Origin: Haematobia irritans
Lineage: Eukaryota; Arthropoda; Insecta; Diptera; Muscidae
DNA: 64,000 nt
Assembly (NCBI RefSeq): GCF_050003625.1
Contig: NC_134400.1
Location: forward strand, 51,402,066 to 51,466,065
Direction of reading: 5' to 3'
The position numbers and the translations under genes were made by a program. The notes below the pieces were generated by a model. That model saw only the letters and a program-made list of their open reading frames with translations, had not been told where the DNA came from and searched no databases. Positions 43,083-52,698 of this stretch are shown here, piece by piece. Within the stretch, counting starts at the first letter, position 1. Every line of letters starts with the position of its first letter.

Positions 43083-44160
43083 CATTAGCGTAGCTAGACA
43101 ATTTTCCTAGGGGGGGCTATAGCCCCCCTAGCTAAAAATTTATACACTGAACTTATAGGTTCAATTAATGTTTTATTTCATAAAATTGAATAAAAAATTA
43201 GACATCAAAACAACTCGTCGATTAATTTATAATAAAACAACTAAAAGTAGTTCCACACTTTTCCCAGCAAAAAAATTGTGAGTTGTTCTAAAGGCACAAC
43301 TTTAAAAGAACTTCCAAAAATGCCCTCAATTATTTTAACTACACAGGAAGTTTTTTACTTGATTTTTTTCATATTTTTATGTGTAATTTTTTGATTTCTT
43401 TTTTTTCAAATAGTTTAAAAAAAGAGTAAGCAGAAATAAATTGGTACAAATTATTCAAATTTTGCCACAAAACTGCTAAATCCATTATAGAAAAATCGAT
43501 AATTTTGGAAATTGTTCGAGGAAAAAGTTTCAAACAAGCGTCAGAATGCATTAAAAATCATAAAAACAATATAAAAATTATTTATTTAAAATATCACAAA
43601 ATGTTTTAATTCACTTTCAAAACACTGAATTCGGATCTCACCTTAAGAAGTGATGCAAATTCATTGCAACGGCTGTTGAAACAGTGGACATTTGTTCTAT
43701 GACAAGCTCATATTACATTCATTGCTTCTCCGGATATTTTGCACCACTTCTATACCCAAAAAGAACATTTTCACTACTTTTTTGGCGACGCTTTTTCGCA
43801 GCATTATTAAGATATTAATTTATGAAAGAATAGTTTTAATATCAATTACTATTTTTTTAAATTAAATTGACTAAACTAAATCAATCATAAGTTCAACCAC
43901 AGCTTTATTTCATAAATATCTGACTTCAAACATTGTCATCGGCAACTGCTACCACAAACCAAGTAATTCGATTGTTCATGAAAGTTTAGCGGAACTTTGT
44001 GCGATTGTATATACTTGTTTAATTTTTATAAAAAGTAAAAAAAAAACTATTGACATTTTGTGAAAAATGGAAAATCATAAATCGAGTTTCAAATTCTGGG
44101 GGGGGCTAAAATTTTTCTGGGGGGGTCTAAGCCCCCTCCCCAGAGGCCTTCCGTGCACCG
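43083..44160. mobile_element. hAT-like non-autonomous element, copy 2
   Basis: Inverted relative of 4441-5742: CATTAGCGTAGCTAG, GGGGGGCTATAGCCCCCC, an internal CCCAGCAAAAAA element (about 43262-43804), a DINE scrap with CAAGTAATTCGATTG, and AGGCCTTCC at the right end. The last bases have decayed, and the left target CAAGGGAC is matched only as CAAGG to the right. It lacks the MITE present in copy 1. Confidence 0.75.
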
Positions 44161-44163
44161 CAC

Positions 44164-44379
44164 TCAAGGTTTCTGTCCTAGTTGGAATTTTGGCTCATCT
44201 TCGTCATCTGGTTCATTATCGCTGTGGGTTTCATCATTTTCTTTTGTATTCTCCACTATTTCTCTCAACGAAGGCTCTTCTGATGTCACGACGTTGTCAT
44301 CGACATTTACGAACTCGTCCCAGTCCTGGTTTGAACTCGAACTCATCCCAAACTGATTTGAATATTTCTTCTTTGTCAT
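44164..44379 (-). pseudogene. Tigger/pogo transposase, C-terminal acidic tail
   Basis: Reads (from MTKKKYSNQFGMSSSSNQDW) WDEFVNVDDNVVTSEEPSLR, EIVENTKENDETHSDNEPDD and EDEPKF. The W..FVNVDD.V.T.E..S..EIV pattern matches the tail that follows the DDE domain in Tigger-type transposases. The catalytic domain and the HTH_psq/CENP-B-type DNA-binding domain are not present. Inactive remnant. Confidence 0.65.
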
Positions 44380-46249
44380 TTGTACCTCTATTTGGGATAG
44401 TCGAAAACAAATTCTGTGATTCCCCGCAGTATACGCTTCTTTATTTAGTATTGGCTGACGACAAAAAATGGAATGAATAAAATAAAAATTAGTACACAGA
44501 ACTTACATCGTCGTTATAACCGAATGTCCATTCCAAAGCAGACGTGCAAATTGGTCGTTAAAAGCAGATGGTCGCTAAAACCGGAGTCGTTCTAAGCGAA
44601 TGCTTGCGCATGTACAAACCATTAAGAACCAAACTTGCTTTGAAAATCCGTCGTTATAAACGGATGGTCGTTATAACCGAGGTCGCTATAAATGAATTCT
44701 ACTGTATTTGTTAAGGATTAAACGTAACGTTCAACAACAAATATTTTGTACTGTTGGATGCTCAACAAATTACTTACAAATTATGTTATAGAGAACACAA
44801 ATTATTTGTTGCCTTCTGATGGTAACGATTACTAACAACTTTTTTTGTAATAATGGTTATTAAAAGTACAAATTAGTTTGTTGCAGGAAAATTAACAAAT
44901 TTTGTTATTGGTTTTCCAACAAAAGTTATTGGTTCTCAAACTTATTTTTATCTGTGTATATAGCTCCCACATATACGTACATCAGAGTTGGGTAAATATG
45001 GTAGACTGTTACACATTTTAGACCCATTTTCAATGGAAATTTCCTCCAATTAACTGGATAGCGTTAGCCGATTTATATTTTAATTCTAGAGATTTTGTAG
45101 AAGTAAAAAAATTGTCTCCTTTATAAAGCTTCCAGCAAATGTGAAGTAGTTGAGATGGTAACACAAATTTTGGCCTACATAGGGGTGAAGGGTATAATAT
45201 AGTCGGCCCCGCCCGACTTTAGACTTTACTCACTTTGAACTTAAAGAAGGGGTCACTTTTCTGTGCGATTGGACTAAAACTGCGACCTAGACTTTGATTA
45301 CAAAAATGTGTTCACGGACAGACGGACATGGCTATATCGACTCAGGAGCCCACCCTGAGCATTTTTGCCAAAGACACCATGTGTCTATCTCGTCTCCTTC
45401 TGGGTGTTGCAAACATATGCACTAACTTATAATACCCTGTTCCACAGTGTGGCGCAGGGTATAAATATTACGGAAGATTCGAAATACAATGTGAAGGACT
45501 CGATAGCCTTTAAGACCAAAGTGAACAATCTGTTGATACAAGATGACGAAGTTGTAATCTCCTTTGACGTTGTATCCCTGCTTCCAAGTATTCCCATAAA
45601 CTTGGCGATTCAAACGATTGAAAGAAAATGGACGAAGATTGAGCAGGACGTATTCATAGATTTAGTAAAATTTTGCGTTAAGGATACAAGATATTTAAAA
45701 TTTGAGGACAAGGTTTATGAACAACTAAAAGGCATGCGGAAATAATTATGGAGGAACTTTTGGACGACGTATTTGAGAAGATAACTAAACCACGTATAAT
45801 AACTAAGTATGTAGATGACATATTCGCGATAATAAAAACGATCAGACGTCGAAGAAACACTAAAAGCTTTAAACTCTTACAACCGACAAATTCATTTCAC
45901 GAAGGAAGAGGAACAGGATAAAAAATTGCCATATCTTGACGTAATAATACACAGACAAGGCAATCAAATTAAATTAAATTGGTACCAAAAACCAACAGCT
46001 TCGGGACGTCTACTTAACTTTTATTCAAATCATAGCAAACGTATCAGAATTAATACTGCGACGAACTTCATCAGGAGGGTATTCAACATTAGTGATCCTA
46101 GTTTTCAATTCCAAAATGGAGAGAAAATCAAAAGAATACTTACCAATAATGATTTCCCATTAAGGACAATTCAAAATCTAATATATAAAGTAAAATCTAA
46201 GCAGATTAACAACAAAGATGGAAATACCGAAAAAGAACTTAAAATTTAA

Positions 46250-46638
46250 CCGCTTTGGACCAATTTTTGCATGGTTGTTAGAGACCATATACTAACACCA
46301 CGCACCAAATTTCAACCGGATCAGTTGAATTTTGCTCCTCCAAGATGCTCCGGAGGTCAAATCTCGGGATCGGGATATGTAGGCTATATATAATTGTGGA
46401 CCGATATGAAGCCATTTTTGCATGGTTGTAGCGACCATATGCTTACATCAGGCACCAAATTTCAACCGGATCGGGGGGCTATACGTAAAAGTTGTCCAAT
46501 ATGGCCCATTTGCAATACCATCCGACTCAGAATTTCACCAGAATGTATAAACTTTATGGGGTCTTAGAACAATATTTCGATGTGTTACAAACAGAATGAC
46601 AAAGTTAATATACCCCCATTCTATGGTAAATGATATAA
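46250..46638 (-). mobile_element. DINE family B 5' part (minus)
   Basis: Two decayed B units (GGTTGTTAGAGACCATATAC, CCAAATTTCAACCGGATC), then TATACGTAAAAGT and the head complement (ATTTCGATGTGTTACAAACA, TATACCCCCATTCTATGGTA). It abuts the last codon of the Penelope remnant. Confidence 0.75.
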
Positions 46639-47526
46639 AAAATTCCATTCGCATTTTAAGGCCAAAGAATCTTTGTGCCTACGACAATATGTTTGTCAGT
46701 GTACTATTCACTTTCGTATAACAGCGATCCTACTTCTATCCACGCACAAAGAAAAAATAGTTTTTTTCAAAACGAAATTTTACACAAAAAAATCCTTTCA
46801 TTACAAAGTATTTTCGTTAAGTGTAAACTTGAATGAAACTTGAATGTATATATTTATATAAATAAAAATTTGTTTGTCTTAAATTTCGTTCTTCAGAAAA
46901 AAAACTTCTTTCAGTGTGGGTTGAAAATTCATAATCGTATCTGCAATTCTTCATTGGGAGGGGGCAAAACTTCTCCCAGAGCTCCATGACTACACCAATT
47001 TCCCCAAAGAAAAATTGTTATTTCTTTAATCCTACACTCTATAGATTCTTGGTTCGTTTCATTTTAATGTAGTTTCGAATGTGAGTGTGTGTGGGTAAGA
47101 AGTTTATTGGTTTGAGTTTATTAGGAAAATCCTTAATAATCTGTAATATCATAAACTTGTGTGTTTTATGTTTACGCCCATTCGGGGAGGTGTGCGTGTG
47201 TGAATAAATATATCTTTGAATCTTCTTATATGTGTTGGCAAGTTGTAGATGTGAAGGCCACATGCACTCGTAAACACATCATACATAAATCTGTCTTTAT
47301 GTTAGGCGTGTGCTCCTTCCTGCTCACCATCTTATCTTGACAATTTCAAAAAGTTTACTTGATGGTTGCCATGAATCCAAATGAAAATCAAATCGATTTG
47401 ATATTTCGAGATATACGAATGTGTGTGTATGTTAGGTTAACGTAAAATTCAAAAATTATGAGTGAAACCTTACAAAATCCTTTTCTGGCTTAACTTGGTT
47501 TTCCGTTTTTCCTTACCCACCACCAT
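46639..47526. other. unassigned; possible small TIR element and LTR-element 5' UTR
   Basis: 46745-46920 has CACAAAGAAAAAATAG and, inverted, CACTGAAAGAAG-like ends, a plausible TA-family relic. 47030-47340 has no recognisable content beyond GTGAGTGTGTGTGGG-type simple sequence. 47340-47526 would be the internal 5' UTR of a minus-strand LTR element if the binding site next to it is real. Confidence 0.35.
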
Positions 47527-47715
47527 ACGTTGGGCGCCAGTTGACGAGAAAATCACGTTATGGAAAATTTTTCTTTGACTGAGTGGAAAATGACAGAACG
47601 ATCAAGGACTACTGTTACGTAATGTTATTGGAGCGTTTGAGAATCGCTGAAAACGGCTGCACTGGAAGAAAAATAATGTGGGATTGTAATTTTTGTTAGA
47701 GTTTTACAGCAGTCT
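47527..47715 (-). mobile_element. LTR retrotransposon scrap: tRNA-Lys-type primer site and LTR end
   Basis: The complement of 47527-47539 is TGGCGCCCAACGT, matching the 3' end of insect tRNA-Lys (ACGTTGGGCGCCA). Read on the minus strand, an LTR ending in CA followed by AC would lie just before it, from 47542 to about 47715, where DINE text begins. No protease, RT or integrase is visible. One 13-mer is the main evidence. Confidence 0.4.
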
Positions 47716-47832
47716 TAAACACCACGTGTAAGCGTGCAAGAATATTATGAAATAACTATATAATTCTAAATTCTGAAGTTTTTACCCTCATTATTGGGGT
47801 GAGTACGAAAAATAAAATCTGAAAATTTATTA
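47716..47832 (-). mobile_element. DINE family C fragment
   Basis: GTAAGCGTGCAAGAATATTA and ACGAAAAATAAAATCTG match 52945-53050 of the family C copy. It is cut at TA by the DD41D element. Confidence 0.55.
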
Positions 47833-48765
47833 AAGGGTGATTTGTTAAGAGCTTGATAACTTTTTTTTTAAAAAAAACGCATAAAATTTGCAAAATCTCA
47901 TCGGTTCTTTATTTGAAACGTTAGATTGGTCCATGACATTTACTTTTTTAAGATAATTTCATTTAAATGTTGAACGCGGCTGCGTCTTAGGTGGTCCATT
48001 CGGAAAGTCCAATTTTGGGCAACTTTTTCGAGCATTTCGGCCGGAATAGCCCGAATTTCTTCGGAAATGTTGTCTTCCAAAGCTGGAATATTTGCTGGCT
48101 TATTTCTGTAGACTTTAGACTTGACGTAGCCCCACAAAAAATAGTCTAAAGGCGTCAAATCGCATGATCTTGGTGGCCAACTTACCGGTCCATTTCTTGA
48201 GATGAATTGTTCTCCGAAGTTTTCCCTCAAAATGGCCATAGAATCGCGAGCTGTGTGGCATGTAGCGCCATCTTGTTGAAACCACATGTCAACCAAGTTC
48301 AGTTCTTCCATTTTTGGCAACAAAAAGTTTGTTAGCATCGAACGATAGCGATCGCCATTCACCGTAACGTTGCGTCCAACAGCATCTTTGAAAAAATACG
48401 GTCCAATGATTCCACCAGCGTACAAACCACACCAAACAGTGCATTTTTCGGGATGCATGGGCAGTTCTTGAACGGCTTCTGGTTGCTCTTCACTCCAAAT
48501 GCGGCAATTTTGCTTATTTACGTAGCCATTCAACCAGAAATGAGCCTCATCGCTGAACAAAATTTGTCGATAAACACATTTCGAACCGAACACTGATTTT
48601 GGTAATAAAATTCAATGATTTGCAAGCGTTGCTCGTTAGTAAGTCTATTCATGATGAAATGTCAAAGCATACTGAGCATCTTTCTCTTTGACACCATGTC
48701 TGAAATCCCACGTGATCTGTCAAATACTAATGCATGAAAATCCTAACCTCAAAAGAATCACCCTT
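47833..48765 (-). mobile_element. DD41D mariner (rosa-type), 933-bp deleted copy 1
   Basis: Ends are AAGGGTGATTTGTTAAGAG and, on the other strand, AAGGGTGATTCTTTTGAGG, with TA at 47831-47832 and 48766-48767. Complete at both ends but with an internal deletion in the transposase gene. Closely related to 50543-51475. Confidence 0.9.
47940..48652 (-). pseudogene. DD41D transposase, internally deleted
   Basis: The start MNRLTNEQRLQIIEFYYQNQ (ATG at 48650-48652) is kept for about 25 residues. It then joins, out of frame, to the catalytic region: ILFSDEAHFWLNG (first Asp), WFQQDGATCHTARDS (second Asp) and SCDLTPLDYFLWGY (third Asp). Forty-one residues lie between the second and third Asp, which defines the DD41D (rosa/Visitor) group. 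The catalytic part is intact for 217 codons to TAA 47940. Missing are most of the paired HTH DNA-binding domain and the linker, so it should be unable to bind its ends. Confidence 0.85.
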
Positions 48766-48767
48766 TA

Positions 48768-48904
48768 AAAGTAAAACAAAAATAATTCATTGGGCTTTAA
48801 TTCATTGTTTTTGTTTGCAAAGTGAAATTTTGGGGCTTTATTTCATTTCCATATTGGGGTCTTATTTTTTGGGAGCTTATATCCCGTAGCTTGTTGCTTC
48901 ACTT
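48768..48904. other. short spacer
   Basis: AT-rich, with TTGGGGCTTTATTTCATT-like text. No gene seen. Confidence 0.3.
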
Positions 48905-50542
48905 CCCACCAAAAAAAATTGGAAGTTGTGCCACAAACATTTCTTTTAAAGCCCATCCCAGAATCCCCCATCGAGTTTTTCCAACTTCCGATGCAGTCCT
49001 TTTGGACAAGTCCACAAACATTTCTTCTAAAGCGCATCTTGGGATCCCTCAATGATTTTTTTCTATTTCCGATGCAGTCCTTGTGGACAAGTATTAGAAA
49101 GAACGCAATCAGGCTATTTTAAGTGCAAATTTTGGACAATTAAATTTTACAAAATAATAGAAAACTAATAAAAAAATTAAAAAAAAATAGAAAATTTATA
49201 AAAAAGTAAAAAAATAATAATAAAAAAAAAAAATTTCATCCCCGCTGGGATTTAAACCTGTGCCGTTTGACTTTTTCGCTTCCATGGAAGTTCTTTTGAG
49301 AAGGTTTTGCAAATTACGAGAATTTTTAATTTTTTGTTGATTTTTAATGGAAAATATATGCCGAAAATAAAAAATAAAAACTATGCATAACATAAAAAAA
49401 TATTTTTTAGAAAAATATTTGATACAAAAAATTGCCGCTGGTGAGATTGGAACCTGCGTTTCTTATTTTTTCGTTCATACTAATAAAGAACATCTCGAGA
49501 AGCAATTAGAATGTTATTCCTTGGTGTCGTATTACGATCATATCACAAACATTTGAATTGACCTTACGACGCTTTATGTTCAATGGCGTTTGTGGCTGCA
49601 CTCTTAGAAAAATATGTTTTTCATATGTTCCGATATAAACAAAATGTGTTTCAGGCACAATTTTAAAACACAATATATTTAAGTGCAAACATGTAATGTT
49701 CCTAAACTAACACTAAATGTTTGGGACATCTATGTTAATATGTTAGAACATATTATGTTTGGGACATGAATGTTTCATAAAAATCATATGTGTGAATGCA
49801 AACATGTATAAATTTACAAATTTCGACTAAACATACATATGTTGTGATATTTTATTCAAAGCGACAGAGAGAGTATAGAGAAAGAAATAGAGATGGAAAC
49901 CGGGAGAGTTGACAAAAGATATCAACATAACACAGCGAAAGAATCAAAAGAGAACAATTTCTATGAAACCGCTTGTATGTTGTTTCAGAAAACTGTTTTA
50001 TGATAACGCCAAAAATTTGATATGCTTAAGTCTAAATATTATTTAATTTGAATAAAGAGAATAGACATTTGGAACCAAGAGAATAGACATTAAAAAAAAA
50101 ACAGCATGTGTTTTCGCCGTGAGAGCAGCATTTTATGTATGTGTGGACATGTGTTTTGTTTATCATTTTGGCATTATGGGCACAATTTTTTTCTTGGTTC
50201 GTTAAAAGGAATCAGGGGTCTTCATAAAAATAACGAAAGGGCACTATACTCTTTTTACAGTTGGAACAGTAAAATGAAATAAGGAGGAAATAGTGAAAAA
50301 TTACACAGTAAAATGTATAAAAACAAAGTTTAGTTCCTCTTTATTAATAAGTAGTCCACGAGGAGTTGACGGACACCTTCAAATATAAAAGCGAGCATTA
50401 AGTTCGAGTTTTGCAGCTAAAACAATTTAAAAAGTTTATTTTCTTTAAAATGAATTATTAAAGAAAAATAAAAGGCATTTAGAGCGATGGTGTTAAATGC
50501 TAGTAAAAAAACTTTTCAAGCCTAAATAAATTTATGTTTATA

Positions 50543-51475
50543 AAGGGTGATTCTTTTGTGGTTAGGATTTTCATGCATTAGTATTTGACAGATCACGTGG
50601 GATTTCAGACATGGTGTCAAAGAGAAAGATGCTCAGTATGCTTTGACATTTCATCATGAATAGACGAACGATCTGCCACAACGTCGAATTTTCAGTGAAT
50701 GGGCCCTAGAAAAGTTGGCAGAAAATCCGCTTTTTTATCGACAAATTTTGTTCAGCGATGAGGCTCATTATTGGTTGAATGGCTACGTAAATAAGCAAAA
50801 TTGCCGCATTTGGAGTGAAGAGCAACCAGAAGCCGTTCAAGAACTGCCCATGCATCCCGAAAAATGCACTGTTTGGTGTGGTTTGTACGCTGGTGGAATC
50901 ATTGGACCGTATTTTTTCAAAGATGCTGTTGGACGCAACGTTACGGTGAATGGCGATCGCTATCGTTCGATGCTAACAAACTTTTTGTTGCCAAAAATGG
51001 AAGAACTGAACTTGGTTGACATGTGGTTTCAACAAGATGGCGCTACATGCCACACAGCTCGCGATTCTATGGCCATTTTGAGGGAAAACTTCGGAGAACA
51101 ATTCATCTCAAGAAATGGACCGGTAAGTTGGCCACCAAGATCATGCGATTTGACGCCTTTAGACTATTTTTTGTGGGGCTACGTCAAGTCTAAAGTCTAC
51201 AGAAATAAGCCAGCAACTATTCCAGCTTTGGAAGACAACATTTCCGAAGAAATTCGGGCTATTCCGGCCGAAATGCTCGAAAAAGTTGCCCAAAATTGGA
51301 CTTTCCGAATGGACCACCTAAGACGCAGCCGCGGTCAACATTTAAATGGAATTATCTTCAAAAAGTAAATGTCATGGACCAATCTAACGTTTCAAATAAA
51401 GAACCGATGAGATTTTGCAAATTTTATGCGTTTTTTTTTTAAAAAAAGTTATCAAGCTCTTAACAAATCACCCTT
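50543..51475 (+). mobile_element. DD41D mariner (rosa-type), 933-bp deleted copy 2
   Basis: Ends AAGGGTGATTCTTTTGTGG and, on the other strand, AAGGGTGATTTGTTAAGAG, with TA at 50541-50542 and 51476-51477. The related element at 9621-11424 shows the unoccupied site (ATTTTATAATATAAACATAA near 10480), which confirms the borders. Confidence 0.95.
50656..51368 (+). pseudogene. DD41D transposase, internally deleted (different deletion)
   Basis: ATG 50656 gives only MNRR before the frame is lost. The catalytic frame is open from about 50664: NDLPQRRIFSEWALEKLAEN, then ILFSDEAHYWLNGY, WFQQDGATCHTARDS and SCDLTPLDYFLWGY, ending QHLNGIIFKK and TAA 51366-51368. The three Asp are present with the 41-residue spacing. 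It keeps about 20 linker residues that copy 1 lacks, but has lost the N-terminus that copy 1 keeps. No start codon in the catalytic frame makes a DNA-binding protein; inactive as an autonomous source. Confidence 0.85.
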
Positions 51476-51762
51476 TATTATAAAATTATATATGTATGTT
51501 TATACTCGACTCCACATTCTTCTTTTGTTAGAGTTTTTGAATTCCTTCCAAATTTTAAAGTTTTGTACCACAAACAGGTTTTTGTTACAAAATTGTTATT
51601 TTGCAATAAAAAAATAGTATGTTATCCAAAAATCAGTCAATTTCGTTTATATCAAGCACTGTTACTGACTATAAATCTTTAATAACCCACATTTCGAAGT
51701 TTCATTATAAAAATTTAATATAGTATAAATATAAATGCGTAAATTAAAAAAAAAAACAATAT

Positions 51763-51840
51763 TGTTCGGTCGGAGCAGGGATTGAACCCACGACTCTTTG
51801 CATGCAAGGCAGACATGCTAACCACTGCTCCACGTGGCAA
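51763..51840 (-). other. tRNA-like module, copy of 10117-10190
   Basis: The complement has CCACGTGGAGCAGTGGTTAG and GGGTTCAATCCCTGCTCCGA. Only a few differences from the other copy, so the module has been kept while both elements drifted elsewhere. Confidence 0.6.
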
Positions 51841-52267
51841 ACAAATGTATGTTTCTGTTAAATTATATTATGTTTGTATGGGCTCGTGGGCGCTGCAAAT
51901 TATGCTATATAAACTATTACAAACTGTATGGTCCTCGGTTCGATTCTCCGTGCAGGCGAAAGGTAAAATTTAAATAATTTATAAAAGTGAATAATTTCTT
52001 CAACATTATTTGTATTACAGAAAAAGGTGTCAAGAACTAAAATATTTCGTGGAAGTGAGAATTACGAGTATGTTAGGGATTGAGCACAATCGTCTTTGGG
52101 AAAATTCTTCCAAGCATATAATATTTTTGGGCTCAAAATGCTTCCAAACATATAATATGTTCACATAAAACAAATATGTTAATGTTTCGGCAGTATCCAA
52201 TAATATATGTGCTTCCTGCAAAATATGTTTGGAACATATGTTAAAGAGGCGATTTTTTTTGAGGGTG

Positions 52268-52332
52268 TGAGTGTGCTAAGGCGTTCTGTTATGGTGCCAG
52301 TAAACCCAGGTTCAATCCCTGGACGGAGCGAA
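52268..52332 (+). other. class II tRNA-like module, 3' part (split by a transposon)
   Basis: AGTGTGCTAAGGCGTTCTGT to CCCAGGTTCAATCCCTGG, with T-stem CAGG/CCTG and box B. Its 5' part (GGCGTTTGTGGCTG) lies at 49585-49598, across the inserted element, so the break falls in the D-arm. Confidence 0.6.
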
Positions 52333-52698
52333 AAAGATTTTCAAATTGTAAAAATTAGATAATAGGAAAATAATAGTGTAATAAAACATATGGATGAAAA
52401 AAAAGTGAAATTGGTTGAAAGAATTTTTTTTTTCGCTTTTTAAATTTCTTCATTCAAATTAACTTCCAGGTCACAACTTCTAAAGCAATGCAAAGGATCC
52501 AAAAAGGGAGTACTTCCGTCCTATGACAAGCCCATGTAAAATTCATTGGAGATGATCCAAGTTTGCACTACTTCCGGATCACAGATTGGGGATCCAAACT
52601 ACGTTTTTGGAAGCTCTTTTTTTGCTGGATTAAAATGTTAGAATCCTTATGTGTCAGGCAAGGAACTTTGGATTTTTTGTTTATCTCCAGTACACGTT

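Larger units (their letters stand above)
43049..44704. mobile_element. pogo/Tigger element, split by a hAT-like element
   Basis: TA at 43047-43048 and 44705-44706. Ends are CAGTATAAGTCGGTTATAGC and, on the other strand, CAGTAGAATTCATTTATAGC, both running into GACC. GTCGTTATAAC-type subterminal words recur near the right end. Own sequence: 43049-43082 and about 44161-44704, so it was already short before the next insertion. Carries the C-terminal scrap of a Tigger-type transposase. Confidence 0.8.
42236..44956. mobile_element. TA-duplicating TIR element, split by a pogo element
   Basis: TA at 42234-42235 and 44957-44958, within the DINE unit GGTTCAGAT|TATAGCTCC. Ends are CACACAAAAAAATAACTG and, on the other strand, CACAGATAAAAATAAG. 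The interior repeats CAACAAAT and ATTTGTTG words on both sides. Own sequence: 42236-43048 and 44705-44956. An unrecognised stretch lies at 42700-43040. Confidence 0.75.
38881..45232 (+). mobile_element. DINE family A, full-length, with hAT and TIR-element insertions
   Basis: Head TATACCCTTCACCACTACTG at 38881, short (GTCT) run, units from 39140 to 40010, then a hAT (40022-42195) and a TA-duplicating element (42236-44956). The tail 44959-45232 ends in AGTCGGCCCCGCCCGACT and a decayed TTACTCACTT. The 5' part matches 57693-58500 with very few differences. Confidence 0.85.
35943..45463 (-). mobile_element. DINE family A (minus), abutting its neighbour, split by 8.5 kb
   Basis: 35943-36761 holds the 3' end and tandem units. 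45241-45463 holds the head: ACTAAAACTGCGACC, ACGGACAGACGGACATGG, and the palindromic tip complement CCACAGTGTGGCGCAGGGTA. The text joins smoothly across the gap (CCAAATTTAAAG / TTAAAGAAGGGG). Its tip touches the second half of the Penelope RT. It follows the previous minus-strand DINE head-to-tail with almost no spacer. Confidence 0.7.
33042..46249 (+). pseudogene. Penelope-like element reverse transcriptase, split by 12.1 kb
   Basis: One Penelope-like RT lies in two collinear pieces. Piece 1 (33042-33316) reads MYKRLKVDPTSRLQ, then RTAIAPRIYGLPKIH, LRPICSSINSPSYNLCKYIV and ILK, with stops at two codons. Piece 2 (45464-46249) starts NITEDSKYNVKDS, exactly where piece 1 stops. It holds RT motif A (ISFDVVSLLPSIPI, near 45560), a deletion after KGM near 45740 that removes the region before motif C, the catalytic YVDDIF (45808-45825), a frameshift near 45845, and the C-terminal LPYLDVIIHR and WYQKPTASGRLLNFYSNH blocks. 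It ends at 46249 against a DINE. The GIY-YIG endonuclease that Penelope proteins carry is absent. Penelope enzymes prime and copy their RNA at DNA breaks; this copy is dead. Confidence 0.85.
49599..52267. mobile_element. TIR element with tRNA-like modules, copy 2, inverted, carrying a mariner
   Basis: Inverted relative of 9621-11424. Ends CACTCTTAGAAAAATATG and, on the other strand, CACCCTCAAAAAAAATCGC. The flanks repeat TG (49597-49598 and 52268-52269) in the word GGCTG|AGTGTG. Without the 933-bp mariner plus its TA duplication it is about 1.73 kb, close to the 1.80 kb of copy 1. The tRNA-like modules lie at 51763-51840 (minus) and 51916-51958 (plus, shortened). Confidence 0.85.
48905..52628. 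mobile_element. tRNA-like-bearing interspersed element, copy 2, split
   Basis: Ends CCCACCAAAAAAAATTGG and, on the other strand, CCAGCAAAAAAAGAGCTTCC resemble the 7500-11867 family. Own sequence: 48905-49598 and 52268-52628. Internal landmarks: GGGATTTAAACCTGTGCC and ATTGGAACCTGCG (complements of box B), and the class II tRNA-like module, which the next element interrupts. The left arm holds a duplicated word, TTTCTTCTAAAGCGCATC / TTTCTTTTAAAGCCCATC. Confidence 0.65.

Noticed and set aside
44067..44480. 137-residue plus-strand ORF
   Set aside because: It overlaps the complement of the Tigger tail and poly-G tract of a hAT-like end; the minus-strand frame has the recognisable motif.
45365..45463. 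N-terminal part of the ORF leading into the Penelope fragment
   Set aside because: It is DINE head sequence read through by chance; Penelope similarity starts only at 45464.
47940..48593. A 217-codon intact ORF as a domesticated transposase gene
   Set aside because: It lies between perfect TIRs and TA duplications, has lost the DNA-binding domain, and an equally long sibling exists at 50543-51475; it is an ordinary deleted mariner copy.
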